Counted from the first letter of the stretch, positions 42,730 through 52,167 are shown. The stretch is 64,000 nt of DNA from Achromobacter xylosoxidans A8 (GCF_000165835.1 NC_014640.1:1364001-1428000), one strand, 5' to 3'. Translations and numbers: made by a program. Notes: a model not told the origin generated them from the letters alone.

Positions 42730-43524
42730 ATGACAACCTATTCCAAAGGTCCCGCCGCCGGTGCATCTGCGCGGACCTCGCGCGCTTGGAGCGCGGCCGG
42801 CGTGCTGCTGCTTTTACTCGCCTGGCACGTGGCTGCACGGCAGCTCGGTCCGCTGCTCATGGCCACGCCATGGGAAGCGCTGCGCGCTGTCGTTCCGCTG
42901 GTGCGCAGCCCACAGTTCTTCGCCAACGCAGGCGTCAGCCTGATACGCATCGGCATAGGAGTGCTGGCGGGTGCGTCCATCGGCTTCGCGCTGGGCGTGC
43001 TGGCCGGACATAGCGCGCGCTTGCGCGGTTTGATTGAACCGCTGCGCTGGCTGCTGATGGCCATGCCGCCGGTGGTGGTCGTGGTGCTGGCCATGCTGTG
43101 GTTCGGCCTGGGGTCGCCCATGGTGATCTTCATTACGACGCTGATGATGGCGCCCGGCATGTACGTCAATACGGTCAAGGGCATGCTGCACGTGGACCGC
43201 AAGCTGATCGAGATGACCCACGTCTACCGTTATGGCCCCTGGCTGCGCCTGCGCCATCTGTATCTGCCGGCGCTCAGCGCGCCGCTGCTGGCGGCTCTGC
43301 TGATCGCTGCCTGCGGCGGCGTGCGGCTGGTGGTGATGGCCGAAGTGCTGGGCGCGGAGAATGGCGTGGGCTATGCGCTGGCCAACGCCCGCAGCACCTT
43401 CGACACCGCTGAACTGTTCGCCTGGGTCCTGCTGATCCTGGGCCTGGTGGCCTTGCTGGAATTCGCCTTCCTGCAACCCTTGCAGCGCCGGTTGGGCCGC
43501 TGGATGGAGCCTAGCCATGCTTGA
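42730..43524 (+). CDS. NitT/TauT-type ABC transporter permease
   Basis: A 264-residue permease of the SsuC/TauC type with six membrane segments. After the first helix comes GPLLMATPWEALRAVVPLVR, then FANAGVSLIRIGIGVLAGAS, and the ATPase-contacting loop MTHVYRYGPWLRLRHLYLPA near residue 162 with GG(V)RLVVMAEVLGAENGVGYA. The frame extends far upstream inside the previous gene; the ATG at 42730, eight bases after that gene's stop, is taken. It overlaps the ATPase gene by eight bases, so the three importer genes form one operon. Confidence 0.88.
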   Translation: MTTYSKGPAAGASARTSRAWSAAGVLLLLLAWHVAARQLGPLLMATPWEALRAVVPLVRSPQFFANAGVSLIRIGIGVLAGASIGFALGVLAGHSARLRGLIEPLRWLLMAMPPVVVVVLAMLWFGLGSPMVIFITTLMMAPGMYVNTVKGMLHVDRKLIEMTHVYRYGPWLRLRHLYLPALSAPLLAALLIAACGGVRLVVMAEVLGAENGVGYALANARSTFDTAELFAWVLLILGLVALLEFAFLQPLQRRLGRWMEPSHA

Positions 43525-44236
43525 GATGCAATCGCTGTCGCTGCGCTACGGCGCGCAGACCGTGCTGCAGGACGTGAACCTGCGCCTGCGCCCCGGCGAA
43601 CGGTTGGGGCTGATCGGCCCCAGCGGCGCCGGCAAGAGCAGCCTGCTGCGCCTGGCGGCCGGCCTGGTCCGGCCCAGCGGCGGAACCTTGCGCAATGGCT
43701 TTCGCCATCCCCTGCTGATGTTCCAGGAACCGCGCCTGTTGCCGTGGCGGCACGCGCTGGACAACGTCGCCTTGCCGCTGCGCGGGGCCGGACACGCGCC
43801 GCGCCAGGCTCGCGCCCTGGCCGCGCAATGGCTGGCTCGGGTGGGGCTGGACGCCGCCATGCAGTCCTGGCCGGGCGAGCTGTCCGGCGGCATGGCGCAG
43901 CGCGTCGCGCTGGCCCGCGCCCTGGCGCTGACCCCAGACCTGCTGATGCTGGACGAGCCCTTCAGCGCGCTGGACCCGGCGTTGCGCCGCCAGCTCGCCG
44001 CTTGCTGCGGCGAGGAACTGGCCCGCAGCGGCGCGGCCTTGCTGTGCATCAGCCACGACCCAGGGGAACTGCTGGGGCTGGTCGACCGTTGCGTCATGGT
44101 GCATCGGGGGAACGTCACGCCCATCGCTTTGGAGAGTCCGCTGGAGTCTTCCGGCAATGGCGCGCCGGGCGGCATTCCCAACACCGACGCGGAACGCTTG
44201 CGCGAGCTGCTGCTGGCGGCGGGCGGGCAGCCCTGA
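43517..44236 (+). CDS. NitT/TauT-type ABC transporter ATP-binding protein
   Basis: A 239-residue ATPase. Walker A is GPSGAGKSS near residue 36, the signature LSGGMAQRVALARAL near 123, Walker B LLMLDEPFSALD near 147 and the switch His in CISHDPGE. It begins within the end of the permease gene and drives that permease. The protein is short (the family is about 240-270) but complete. A small four-helix membrane protein gene starts 46 bases downstream, so transcription probably continues to the TonB receptor. Confidence 0.9.
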   Translation: MLEMQSLSLRYGAQTVLQDVNLRLRPGERLGLIGPSGAGKSSLLRLAAGLVRPSGGTLRNGFRHPLLMFQEPRLLPWRHALDNVALPLRGAGHAPRQARALAAQWLARVGLDAAMQSWPGELSGGMAQRVALARALALTPDLLMLDEPFSALDPALRRQLAACCGEELARSGAALLCISHDPGELLGLVDRCVMVHRGNVTPIALESPLESSGNGAPGGIPNTDAERLRELLLAAGGQP

Positions 44237-44282
44237 AGCATGCGTCCAACCCGATTTCCTGTTTTTCGATAGCGGACTCTCC

Positions 44283-44726
44283 ATGAATACCTATCCTTTT
44301 CTGCTCGTCTTGCACCTGTGCGCCGCCTTCGTCTTCGTGGGCACCGTGACCTTCGAGGTGCTGTTTCTGGAACCGGTGCAAAAGCGCCTGCCTGCCGACG
44401 TGCGCCGCGCGCTGGGCGGCCAGCTTGGCCCGCGCGTGCGCGCCGTGGTGCCCTGGGCGGTAGCCGTGCTGTACCTGGCTGGCCTGGGCATGGCCTGGCA
44501 GTACCGCGGCGCGCTTGCCAGCCCCGGTAGTTCGCCCTTCGGCCTGCTGTTGTCGATCAAGATCGCGCTCGCCGCCAGCGTGCTGGTCCATGTGGTCACG
44601 GCCATGACGCTGGCGCGGCGCCAGCGTCTGCACAGCGCGCTGCGCCGGCGCGTGCACCTCAGCGTCTTCTGTCACATGGCCGGCATCGTCTTGCTGGCCA
44701 AAGCCATGTTCCATCTGTCCTGGTAA
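44283..44726 (+). CDS. Four-helix membrane protein, TonB-receptor-linked (copy 2)
   Basis: A 147-residue membrane protein and a close paralogue of the one at 34566: both begin MNTYP, share GTVTFEVLFLEPV and TLARRQRL, and differ at about 33 of 147 positions by hand count. His11, Glu25, Glu30, His103, His125 and His131 are conserved. The frame runs upstream inside the ATPase gene; the ATG at 44283 is fixed by alignment to copy 1. It lies between an ABC importer and a TonB receptor gene, all on one strand with gaps of 46 and 34 bases, which ties it to that uptake route. Activity is unknown. Confidence 0.85.
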   Translation: MNTYPFLLVLHLCAAFVFVGTVTFEVLFLEPVQKRLPADVRRALGGQLGPRVRAVVPWAVAVLYLAGLGMAWQYRGALASPGSSPFGLLLSIKIALAASVLVHVVTAMTLARRQRLHSALRRRVHLSVFCHMAGIVLLAKAMFHLSW

Positions 44727-44760
44727 CCCAGCCCATTCAGCTCTACGCGGAAGTACTCCC

Positions 44761-46899
44761 ATGACGTCCCCCGTCCTGCGCCAACTGGCGTCCAGCCTCA
44801 CTCTCAGCGCCCTCGGCCTGTCCACCGCCCTTGGCCAGGAAGCCGGCCAGCTCCGCGTGGCCCCGGCCAACCAAGTCGTCCCCTCGCTGGCGCCTGTGGT
44901 TGTATCGGGACAATCCCTGACGCGCGCCCTCGACCCCGGTCCGCAGCAGGCCGAGGCCGAACTGCAGACCGTGCCCGGCGGCACCAATCTGGCCCAGCCG
45001 CAGCAGGAGGTACGCCTGATTACCCTGCGCGACGCGCTGGACTATCAGCCCGGCGTCATCGTGCAGGAATTCTTCGGCGGGCTGGATCAGCCGCGCCTGA
45101 ACATCCGCGGTTCGGGCATCCAGAGCAATCCCTTGAGTCGCGGCATCCTGTTGATGCAGGACAGCCTGCCGCTCAACGATGCCGACGGTTCCTTCATCAT
45201 CAGCCTGCTGGAACCGCGCAACGCCGCCCTGGTCACGGTGCGGCGCGGCGCCAACGCGCTGTCGCCGGGCGCGACCACGCTGGGCGGGGAGGTCGATTTC
45301 CAGTCTCTCACCGGCACCCAGAGCGACGTCATCCGCCTGGGAACCGGCAGCTTCGGCACCCGCAATCTCACGCTATCCAAGGGCTTTGAAGGCGAGCGCA
45401 TGGATGGCCGCTTCAGTTTCGGCTATGACAAGTCCGACGGCTACCGCCACCATTCTTCGTCCGAGCGCTCAAGCTTCCAGGGCAACCTGGGCTTTCGCCG
45501 CGGCACCTTTGAAAACCGCACCTACCTGTCCTACACGGACCTCAAGTTCGATATTCCCCAACCCGTGCCCAAGGCCCGCATGCTTCAGGATCCGCGCAGC
45601 GTGCTGGGCGACGGCACTACGCCGCTGGACCTGGCCAACAATGTGTACAAGCGCGATCCGCACCGCGACACCAGCCAGTTCCGCATCGCCAACCGCAGCT
45701 ATTGGGGCACGGACGCGCTCAACCAGACCGCGGGCATCTATTGGCAACGCACCAACGATGACTTCACCAATCCCCAGGTCGCCAACGTCACGGACGGCGA
45801 TACCTACGGCCTGGTTTGGCAATTGGCCGGCAAGGCCGGCAGCGTGGATTACCGCGTCGCGCTCGATTGGCAGCGCAGCGACATGGACCGCGACTTCTAC
45901 GCCATACGACCCGCCGACGGCCGCCGTCTGCAACGCTTCGGCGCCTATGACCTCAAGGCCGAGAACCGCAGCGCGCTGGTTGGCCTGGATTGGCATGTGA
46001 CCGAACAGTTGAGCCTGATCGGCGACCTCAAGTACACCCAGGCCGTGCGCGACGCGCGCGAACGCAACAGCGGCAAGACCCTGGATCAGGACTGGAACTA
46101 CGCCACGCCGCGCCTGGGCATTATCTGGCAGCCTGCCGCCGCCCAGCGCTGGTACGCCAACATCAGCCGCAGCAACGAAGCTCCCACCTTCTGGGAAATC
46201 GTCAATGGCGAAGTGCCCGCGCCCATGAACCCGGCCACCGCGGTCACGTCCATGAGCAAGCTCGACCTGCAGCGCGCGCTGACCTATGAAATCGGCGGAG
46301 ACGGCACGGTCCTCGTCGCTGGCCGCGACCTGAACTGGACCGTGTCCCTGTACCGCAGCAACGTCGAAGACGAACTCATGTCCGTCACCAACGCCAACGG
46401 CACGCCGGCAGGCACTTACAACTACGCCGGCCGCACCCGCCACCAGGGCATCGAAGCCGGCATCAACGGCAGTTTGCCCGCGCCGGGCGAAGGCCTGTTC
46501 GATTACCGCATCGCCTACACCTTCAGCGACTTCCGCTTCCGCAGTGGCGAGTACCAGGGCAACCGCATCGCCGGCGTGCCGCGTCACCTGCTCAGCGCGG
46601 AGGTGATGTACCGTCTGGGCGGCTGGCGCTTCGGTCCCAATCTGCGCTGGTTGATGAGCGACACCGAAACCAATCACGCCAATGCGCCGGGCACGCAGCA
46701 GAACGCCTACGCGCTGTTGGGCTTCAAGGTCGCCTACGAGCACGATGCGCACTGGAGCGGGTACGTGCAGGCCGACAATCTGACGGACAAGACCTATGCC
46801 AGCAGCTACGCCATCCGCAATACGGCGACGCCCGCGATGCCGATCTTCCTGCCCGGCAACGGCAGGTCGTTCAGCGCAGGCGTGGCGTATCGCTTCTGA
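44761..46899 (+). CDS. TonB-dependent outer-membrane receptor without STN domain
   Basis: A 712-residue TonB receptor. A signal peptide (end near ALG) is followed by the plug: VRLITLRDALDYQPGVIVQE, GLDQPRLNIRGSGIQSN and ALVTVRRGANALSPGATTLG. The barrel follows with TonB-receptor repeats and ends in Phe (AGVAYRF). There is no N-terminal STN domain, so it does not signal to a FecR. It is the last gene of the importer locus; a Fur-like box at the head of the locus suggests iron-repressed uptake of a chelate. The ligand cannot be read from the sequence. Confidence 0.9.
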   Translation: MTSPVLRQLASSLTLSALGLSTALGQEAGQLRVAPANQVVPSLAPVVVSGQSLTRALDPGPQQAEAELQTVPGGTNLAQPQQEVRLITLRDALDYQPGVIVQEFFGGLDQPRLNIRGSGIQSNPLSRGILLMQDSLPLNDADGSFIISLLEPRNAALVTVRRGANALSPGATTLGGEVDFQSLTGTQSDVIRLGTGSFGTRNLTLSKGFEGERMDGRFSFGYDKSDGYRHHSSSERSSFQGNLGFRRGTFENRTYLSYTDLKFDIPQPVPKARMLQDPRSVLGDGTTPLDLANNVYKRDPHRDTSQFRIANRSYWGTDALNQTAGIYWQRTNDDFTNPQVANVTDGDTYGLVWQLAGKAGSVDYRVALDWQRSDMDRDFYAIRPADGRRLQRFGAYDLKAENRSALVGLDWHVTEQLSLIGDLKYTQAVRDARERNSGKTLDQDWNYATPRLGIIWQPAAAQRWYANISRSNEAPTFWEIVNGEVPAPMNPATAVTSMSKLDLQRALTYEIGGDGTVLVAGRDLNWTVSLYRSNVEDELMSVTNANGTPAGTYNYAGRTRHQGIEAGINGSLPAPGEGLFDYRIAYTFSDFRFRSGEYQGNRIAGVPRHLLSAEVMYRLGGWRFGPNLRWLMSDTETNHANAPGTQQNAYALLGFKVAYEHDAHWSGYVQADNLTDKTYASSYAIRNTATPAMPIFLPGNGRSFSAGVAYRF

Positions 46900-46907
46900 G
46901 CGGAGAG

Positions 46908-47858
46908 CTACCCGCGGGCGCACCCGATCAGCGCCGAGCGCTGGTCGTCGAAGTTGCGGCACTCGGATTTGAGCCAGTCGGAAAAGATCCGGGTGCGCCG
47001 CTCTTCAGGCCGGCGCGACAGCAGCACATAGCGCGCCGGCGCGTGCGCGTGCTTGCCGAACACGTCGACCAGCCGTCCGCTGCGGATCTCGTCGTAGACC
47101 ATTGCGCTGCGCCCGATAGCCACGCCCTGATGATTCAGCGCGGCGCCGATGGCCAGGCTGGCCAGGTTGAACTGAGGGCCCTCCAGGTGGCGGATCCATC
47201 CGGGCCGGTGCGCCTGCATCCAGGTGCGCCACTCGATGAACTCCGCAGCCCCGACCCAAGGCGAGGCGTCGTGCAGGAACTCGACGCCATCGATGGACTT
47301 GCCGGCGCGAAACGCCGGGTGCGCGGCCAGGTACTCGGGCGTCGCGACCACCAGCAGATACTCGTCCAGCAAGGCATCCGCTTGCACATGGCTGTAGTGC
47401 GCCGGGTCATAGCGGATGGCGATGTCTATGTCTTCCTCCTCCATCAGCTTGCGGTCCAGCGGCTGGAACTCCGCCTTCAGCCGCACCGACACATCCGGCT
47501 GCAATCGATGAAATTCCGTCAGGCGCGGCATCAACCATTGCAGCGCGAAGGACGGCAGGCAATTGACCTGCAGCGCGGACGCCGGCAGGCCCAGCCGCTC
47601 GATTTCCTGCTGGATATCGGCAAGCGCGCGGCTGACCGTCGCGAATAGCGTTTCGCCCTTGGACGTGAACTTCAGCCCGCGCTGCTGGCGCACGAACAGC
47701 AGGTAGCCCAGGCGGTCTTCCAACTGACGGATCTGCTGGCTCACCGCGCTTTGCGTGAGATTCATGGCCGCCGCCGCCCGGGTGAAGCTGAGATGGCGGC
47801 CGGCCATGTCAAAGCAGCGCAGGGCGCCCAGCAGCGTGGAGTCGAAATGGGCAGGCAT
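46908..47858 (-). CDS. LysR family regulator, GcvA/DsdC-like
   Basis: A 316-residue LysR protein of the GcvA/DsdC/AmpR group, which is recognised by LGALRCFDMAGRHLSFTRAA and AMNLTQSAVSQQIRQLEDRL (residues 10-55) and FVRQQRGLKFTSKGETLF. The effector domain has VNCLPSFALQWLMPRLTEFH, typical of this group. It is divergent from the D-serine dehydratase gene; DsdC activates dsdA in E. coli with D-serine as ligand, so the same logic is likely here. A CTAAT inverted repeat lies in the spacer. It is convergent with the TonB receptor gene. Confidence 0.9.
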   Translation of the reverse strand: MPAHFDSTLLGALRCFDMAGRHLSFTRAAAAMNLTQSAVSQQIRQLEDRLGYLLFVRQQRGLKFTSKGETLFATVSRALADIQQEIERLGLPASALQVNCLPSFALQWLMPRLTEFHRLQPDVSVRLKAEFQPLDRKLMEEEDIDIAIRYDPAHYSHVQADALLDEYLLVVATPEYLAAHPAFRAGKSIDGVEFLHDASPWVGAAEFIEWRTWMQAHRPGWIRHLEGPQFNLASLAIGAALNHQGVAIGRSAMVYDEIRSGRLVDVFGKHAHAPARYVLLSRRPEERRTRIFSDWLKSECRNFDDQRSALIGCARG

Positions 47859-47866
47859 AAGTCAAG

Positions 47867-47882
47867 CTAATGGCTGAATTAG
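47867..47882. promoter_or_regulatory. CTAAT inverted repeat between lysR and dsdA
   Basis: CTAAT and ATTAG are arms around GGCTGA in the 94-base divergent spacer, nine bases from the LysR start. GcvA, of the same LysR group, is known to bind CTAAT sequences, so this is a reasonable operator for the adjacent regulator. Confidence 0.5.
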
Positions 47883-47952
47883 AAATGATCGCTATTCTTG
47901 CACGCCTGCGGAATCTACGATTTGCGCCGAACCATCAACCCGCAAGTCCACG

Positions 47953-49266
47953 ATGACCGCCGATTTCGATCCCCAGCTATTAGAAAATCTTCAATCAAGA
48001 ACGCCTTTGCTATGGCTCAACCCCGCAAGGGGCGGGCCGTTGCCCGCATCGGCGCCATCGCTGGACCTGATCGACGAGGCGGAAAGCCGCCTGGCGCGTT
48101 GCGCGCCGCTGCTGGCCGCGCTGTTTCCCGAGCTGGCCGCATCAGGCGGGCAGATCGAGTCCCGGCTGATGTCCGCCCAGCCGCTGCAACAGGCGCTGGG
48201 CGGCGCTGCCGCGTCGGGCAGCTGGTATCTCAAGCGTGATGACGAGCTGCCTGTCGCCGGATCGATCAAGGCGCGTGGCGGTTTTCACGAGGTATTGGCC
48301 ATTGCCGAATCCATTGCGCTGGAGCATGGCTTGCTCAAGGACGCGGCGACGGACCGGCGCGTCCTGGCGACGCCGCAGGCCCGCGCGGTGTTCAGCCAGT
48401 ATGCCGTGACCGTGGGCAGCACCGGCAACCTGGGCATGAGCATCGGCGTCATGGCGGCCGCGCTGGGATTCGATGCCGTGGTCCACATGTCCGCCGATGC
48501 GAAGGAATGGAAGAAAGATCGGCTGCGCAAGCGCGGCGTGCGCGTGGTGGAACACGCTGGCGACTACGCCGAGGCGGTCGCGGCAGGGCGGGCGCAGGCA
48601 TTGGCCGCGCCGCGCAGCCATTTCGTCGACGACGAACAATCCGAGCTGCTGTTCTTCGGCTATGCCGCCGCGGCTCGCGGATTGGCCAGACAATTGGCCG
48701 AAGCGGGCCGCGAGGTCGACGCCGAACACCCGCTGTTCGTATACATCCCCTGCGGCGTGGGCGGCGCGCCCGGCGGCATCAGTCATGGCCTGAAGGCTTT
48801 GCTCGGGTCTCACGTGCATTGCTTCTTTGCCGAGCCTGTCGCGTCGCCTTGCTTTCTGGTGCAGCTTGCGTCGGAAGCGGACGGCCCCGTGTCGGTGTAC
48901 GACATCGGCCTGGACAACCGCACCGAAGCCGACGGCCTGGCTGTCGGCCAGGCATCGGAATTGGTGGCTTCGCTGATGCGGCCCCAGCTCGGCGGCGTCT
49001 TCACCGTGTCGGATGACGAACTCTACCTGAACCTGCTTGCGCTCAAGGACACCCTGGGCGTCGAGGTCGAACCGTCGGCCGCCGCCGCGGTTTCAGGACC
49101 AGGCTGGCTCGACGGCTCCGCCGCTGGACGGGCCTATGCCCAAGGCATCGACATGTCTGGAGCCACGCACGTGATCTGGGCCACCGGCGGATCGCTGGTG
49201 CCGCCTGAAGCGCTGCGCGGCTTCCAGAACCACGCCAGGCTGCTGAGCCAGCGTCGCGCGGCCTGA
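47953..49266 (+). CDS. dsdA: D-serine ammonia-lyase (D-serine dehydratase)
   Basis: A 437-residue PLP enzyme converting D-serine to pyruvate and ammonia. The PLP-lysine lies in [20 protein letters not shown] near residue 111, and the phosphate loop in [12 protein letters not shown] near 155; [14 protein letters not shown] residues near 260 ([20 protein letters not shown]) and [13 protein letters not shown] near the C-terminus complete the DsdA pattern. Length is close to E. coli DsdA. It starts an operon with an MFS transporter (39 bases downstream) and an MlrC-like protein, and is divergent from a DsdC-type regulator. Confidence 0.93.
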   Translation: MTADFDPQLLENLQSRTPLLWLNPARGGPLPASAPSLDLIDEAESRLARCAPLLAALFPELAASGGQIESRLMSAQPLQQALGGAAASGSWYLKRDDELPVAGSIKARGGFHEVLAIAESIALEHGLLKDAATDRRVLATPQARAVFSQYAVTVGSTGNLGMSIGVMAAALGFDAVVHMSADAKEWKKDRLRKRGVRVVEHAGDYAEAVAAGRAQALAAPRSHFVDDEQSELLFFGYAAAARGLARQLAEAGREVDAEHPLFVYIPCGVGGAPGGISHGLKALLGSHVHCFFAEPVASPCFLVQLASEADGPVSVYDIGLDNRTEADGLAVGQASELVASLMRPQLGGVFTVSDDELYLNLLALKDTLGVEVEPSAAAAVSGPGWLDGSAAGRAYAQGIDMSGATHVIWATGGSLVPPEALRGFQNHARLLSQRRAA

Positions 49267-49305
49267 GCCGCAGCACACAAAAACCAAATACCGAGGAGAA
49301 AACCT

Positions 49306-50625
49306 GTGAGCGGAAGTGCAACCATCCACGCCGGCCGCGCCGCGCGCCCGGACCAGCAAGCCTTTGAAGACGCGACCTACAGAAAGGTCGCGCTGCGGTT
49401 CATACCCTTTCTGATGCTCTGCTACGTGGTCGCGTACCTGGACCGCATCAACATCGGCATCGCCAAGCTGAACATGCTGGCCGATCTGCAGTTCAGCGAG
49501 GCCGCCTATGGCCTGGGCGCGGGATTGTTCTTCATAGGCTACATGTTGTTCGAAGTGCCCAGCAACCTGATCATGCACCGCGTGGGCGCGCGCCTCTGGA
49601 TCGCGCGGATCATGATTTCCTGGGGCATCCTGTCCGGCATCATGGCCTTCGTCACCGCGCCCTGGCAGTTCTATACGGTGCGCTTTCTGCTGGGCGTGGC
49701 CGAAGCCGGTTTCTACCCCGGCGTGATCCTCTACCTGACCTACTGGTTTCCCAATCGCCGCCGCGCCAAGATGACGGCCATTTTCCAGGCCGGCATTCCG
49801 GTGGCCGGCCTCATCGGCAACCCGCTGTCGGGCTGGATCATGGAGCGATTCCATCTGGTCGGCGGGCACCCCGGCTGGCAATGGCTGTTCGTGCTGGAAG
49901 CCTTGCCCACCATTCCGCTGGCCATCGGGGTGCTGCTGATCCTGACCAACCGCGTCCAGGATGCCGCGTGGCTCACGCCGGAACAGCGCAAGCTGATCGA
50001 ACACGACATCGCCGCCGACAACGCGGGCCGCGAGCACATGCCGCTGTTGCAGGCGCTGCGCGACGCGCGCATCTGGAAAATCGTTGCCATGACCTTTCCG
50101 GCAATGATGGCGCTATACACCCTGGGCTTCTATCTGCCCACCTTGATCAAGGACGCCGGCGCCGAAGGCGGCCTGCGCATCGGCCTGCTGAGCGCGATTC
50201 CCTATCTGGTCGCCATGGTGGCCATGATCCTGGTCGGGCGCAGCTCGGACCTGCGCCGCGAACGCCGCTGGCACCTGGTCTTCATCCTGGTCCTGGGCGC
50301 GGCGGGACTGGTCGCCAGCGTATCCGCGGGCACCAACTTGACGCTGGCCGTCATCTCGCTTTCTGTGGCCGCCGCCGGGATCATCAGCTTCTCGCCGATC
50401 ATGTGGACGCTGCCCACCGCCTTCCTGGGCGGCGCCACCGCGGCCGCCTCGATCGGCATCATCAACAGCCTGGCCAATCTGGGCGGTTTCGTCAGTCCCT
50501 ACCTGATAGGCTGGATCCGCGATATCTATCACAGCACCGCGCCCGCCATCTACATCATCGCCGGCTCGCTCCTGGTCAGCGCCCTGATCGCGCTGAGCTT
50601 CGACCCCAAGAAAGTCAATCGCTGA
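49306..50625 (+). CDS. MFS transporter, anion:cation symporter (phthalate/tartrate-type) family
   Basis: A 439-residue MFS permease of the ACS family with twelve membrane segments. The hallmark YLDRINIGIAKLNML lies near residue 44, GLFFIGYMLFEVPSNLIMHR near 75, and VAEAGFYPGVILYLTYWFP near 130. It uses a GTG start with GAGGAGA ahead. These transporters usually import organic anions or small dipeptide-like acids. Its position between dsdA and an MlrC-like gene suggests uptake of D-serine or a D-serine-containing compound; the substrate is not proven by sequence. Confidence 0.88.
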   Translation: MSGSATIHAGRAARPDQQAFEDATYRKVALRFIPFLMLCYVVAYLDRINIGIAKLNMLADLQFSEAAYGLGAGLFFIGYMLFEVPSNLIMHRVGARLWIARIMISWGILSGIMAFVTAPWQFYTVRFLLGVAEAGFYPGVILYLTYWFPNRRRAKMTAIFQAGIPVAGLIGNPLSGWIMERFHLVGGHPGWQWLFVLEALPTIPLAIGVLLILTNRVQDAAWLTPEQRKLIEHDIAADNAGREHMPLLQALRDARIWKIVAMTFPAMMALYTLGFYLPTLIKDAGAEGGLRIGLLSAIPYLVAMVAMILVGRSSDLRRERRWHLVFILVLGAAGLVASVSAGTNLTLAVISLSVAAAGIISFSPIMWTLPTAFLGGATAAASIGIINSLANLGGFVSPYLIGWIRDIYHSTAPAIYIIAGSLLVSALIALSFDPKKVNR

Positions 50626-50643
50626 AGGCAAGGCACACATACC

Positions 50644-52167
50644 ATGGCACGCACTCAAGCCACTGCGCCGCGACTCGCCGTCGCCGGCCTGATCCATGAA
50701 ACCAACACCTATGCCGCCGAGTTCGCCGGCCAGACGCCATTGCGCGCGTTTGAGCAATACGGCAAGGACGAGATACTGCAAGCCTTCGACAAATCGAATC
50801 ACCAGGTCGGCGGCTTCATCGAAGGCGCCAGGCAGACCGGCGCCGAGCTGGTCTACACCTTCGTCGGCCAGGCCACGCCCTCGGGCACGATCGAGGCCCA
50901 GGCCTATGCCGAGATGAAACGCAGGATCCTGGACGGCATCCACGCCGTCTTGCCGGTGGACGGCGTGCTGCTGGCGCTGCACGGCGCCGGCGTTGCCGAC
51001 GGCATCGAGGATATCGAGGGCGACCTGTGCCTGGCGGTCCGCCGACTGGTCGGCGCCGATGTGCCCATCGCCGCCGTCTACGACCTGCATGGCAACATGA
51101 CCGAGGCCATGCGGCAGGCGTGCGACCTGACCTTGCCCTGCAAACTGTATCCGCATACCGACTTTCACGACCGGGCGGTCGAAGCGGTGGGGCTGCTGCT
51201 CGATATCATCGGCGGCCGGCTGAAGCCGGTAACCGTCATGCGCCGCCTGCCCATGCTGCCCTACATCGTCACGACGCAGGAAGGCTTTATTCCGGCCGAG
51301 GTCAACGCCGTCTGCGCCAGGCTGGCCGCGCTACCGGGCGTCATCGACTGTTCGTGGTTCCACGGCTTTCCCCTTGCGGATATCGCCGCGCCGTGCCCGG
51401 CCGTGGTCTGCACCACGGCGGGCGACCAGGAACTGGCCGAGCGCTGCGCGGACGAAGTCGCGCAATGGATCTGGGAGCACCGGGAGGCGTTCCGGCCATC
51501 GTTTCCAAGCCCGGAGCAGGGCGTCGCCATGGCGCTGGCCGCCGGACGCGGTCCCGTCGTCGTCAACGAGTATGCGGACAACCCAGGCGGCGGCACGCCT
51601 GGCGACGGCACCTATCTGTTGCGCGCCATCCTGGACGCCAAACCCACGCCCGGCACCTGCTGCTTCGCGTCCATCAACGATGCGTCCGTGGTCGAGCAAG
51701 CCCGCCAGGCCGGCGTCGGCGCGACCATCAGCGTGTCATTGGGCGCCAAGCAGGGCCGCTTCCAAGGACAGCCGCTGCGCGTGCATGCCTATGTAAAGGC
51801 TATCACCGACGGCCGCTTCGTCAATCGCGCGGGCTCGATGTTCGAAGGCGTGAAGTTTGACCTGGGCGCCATGTGCCGCCTGGTCATCCAGGGCGTGGAC
51901 GTGATCGTCGCCTCGCGTGCCGAACAGATCTACGACGAAGAGCCATTCTTTTTGCATGGTGTCGACGTGACTGCGTACAAGCTGATCGCCATCAAGGGCG
52001 CCAACCATTTCCGCGCGGGCTATCGCCGGCTTGCGACGCAGATCATTTCTGTGGATAGCGTGGGCCTGAGCACTGCCGACATCACCTCGTTTCCGCGGGA
52101 GCGGTTGGCAGGCGAATACTGGCCGCTGGCGGACATTGCCGGCTACGCGCCGTATTCCAGCGCGTAG
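50644..52167 (+). CDS. M81 family metallopeptidase (MlrC-like), second copy
   Basis: A 507-residue M81 protein with the same core motifs as the one at 19018: GLIHETNTYAAEF near residue 15, LALHGAGVADGIEDIEGDLC near 112, YDLHGNMTEAM near 145, YPHTDFHDRAVEA near 170 and DNPGGGTPGDGTYLLRAILD near 316, where the first copy has DNAGGGAPSDAT. The rest diverges, so the two are distant relatives rather than recent duplicates. It begins 18 bases after the MFS gene and ends the dsdA operon. A hydrolase acting on D-residue peptides or amides fits both contexts but is inference. Confidence 0.85.
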   Translation: MARTQATAPRLAVAGLIHETNTYAAEFAGQTPLRAFEQYGKDEILQAFDKSNHQVGGFIEGARQTGAELVYTFVGQATPSGTIEAQAYAEMKRRILDGIHAVLPVDGVLLALHGAGVADGIEDIEGDLCLAVRRLVGADVPIAAVYDLHGNMTEAMRQACDLTLPCKLYPHTDFHDRAVEAVGLLLDIIGGRLKPVTVMRRLPMLPYIVTTQEGFIPAEVNAVCARLAALPGVIDCSWFHGFPLADIAAPCPAVVCTTAGDQELAERCADEVAQWIWEHREAFRPSFPSPEQGVAMALAAGRGPVVVNEYADNPGGGTPGDGTYLLRAILDAKPTPGTCCFASINDASVVEQARQAGVGATISVSLGAKQGRFQGQPLRVHAYVKAITDGRFVNRAGSMFEGVKFDLGAMCRLVIQGVDVIVASRAEQIYDEEPFFLHGVDVTAYKLIAIKGANHFRAGYRRLATQIISVDSVGLSTADITSFPRERLAGEYWPLADIAGYAPYSSA

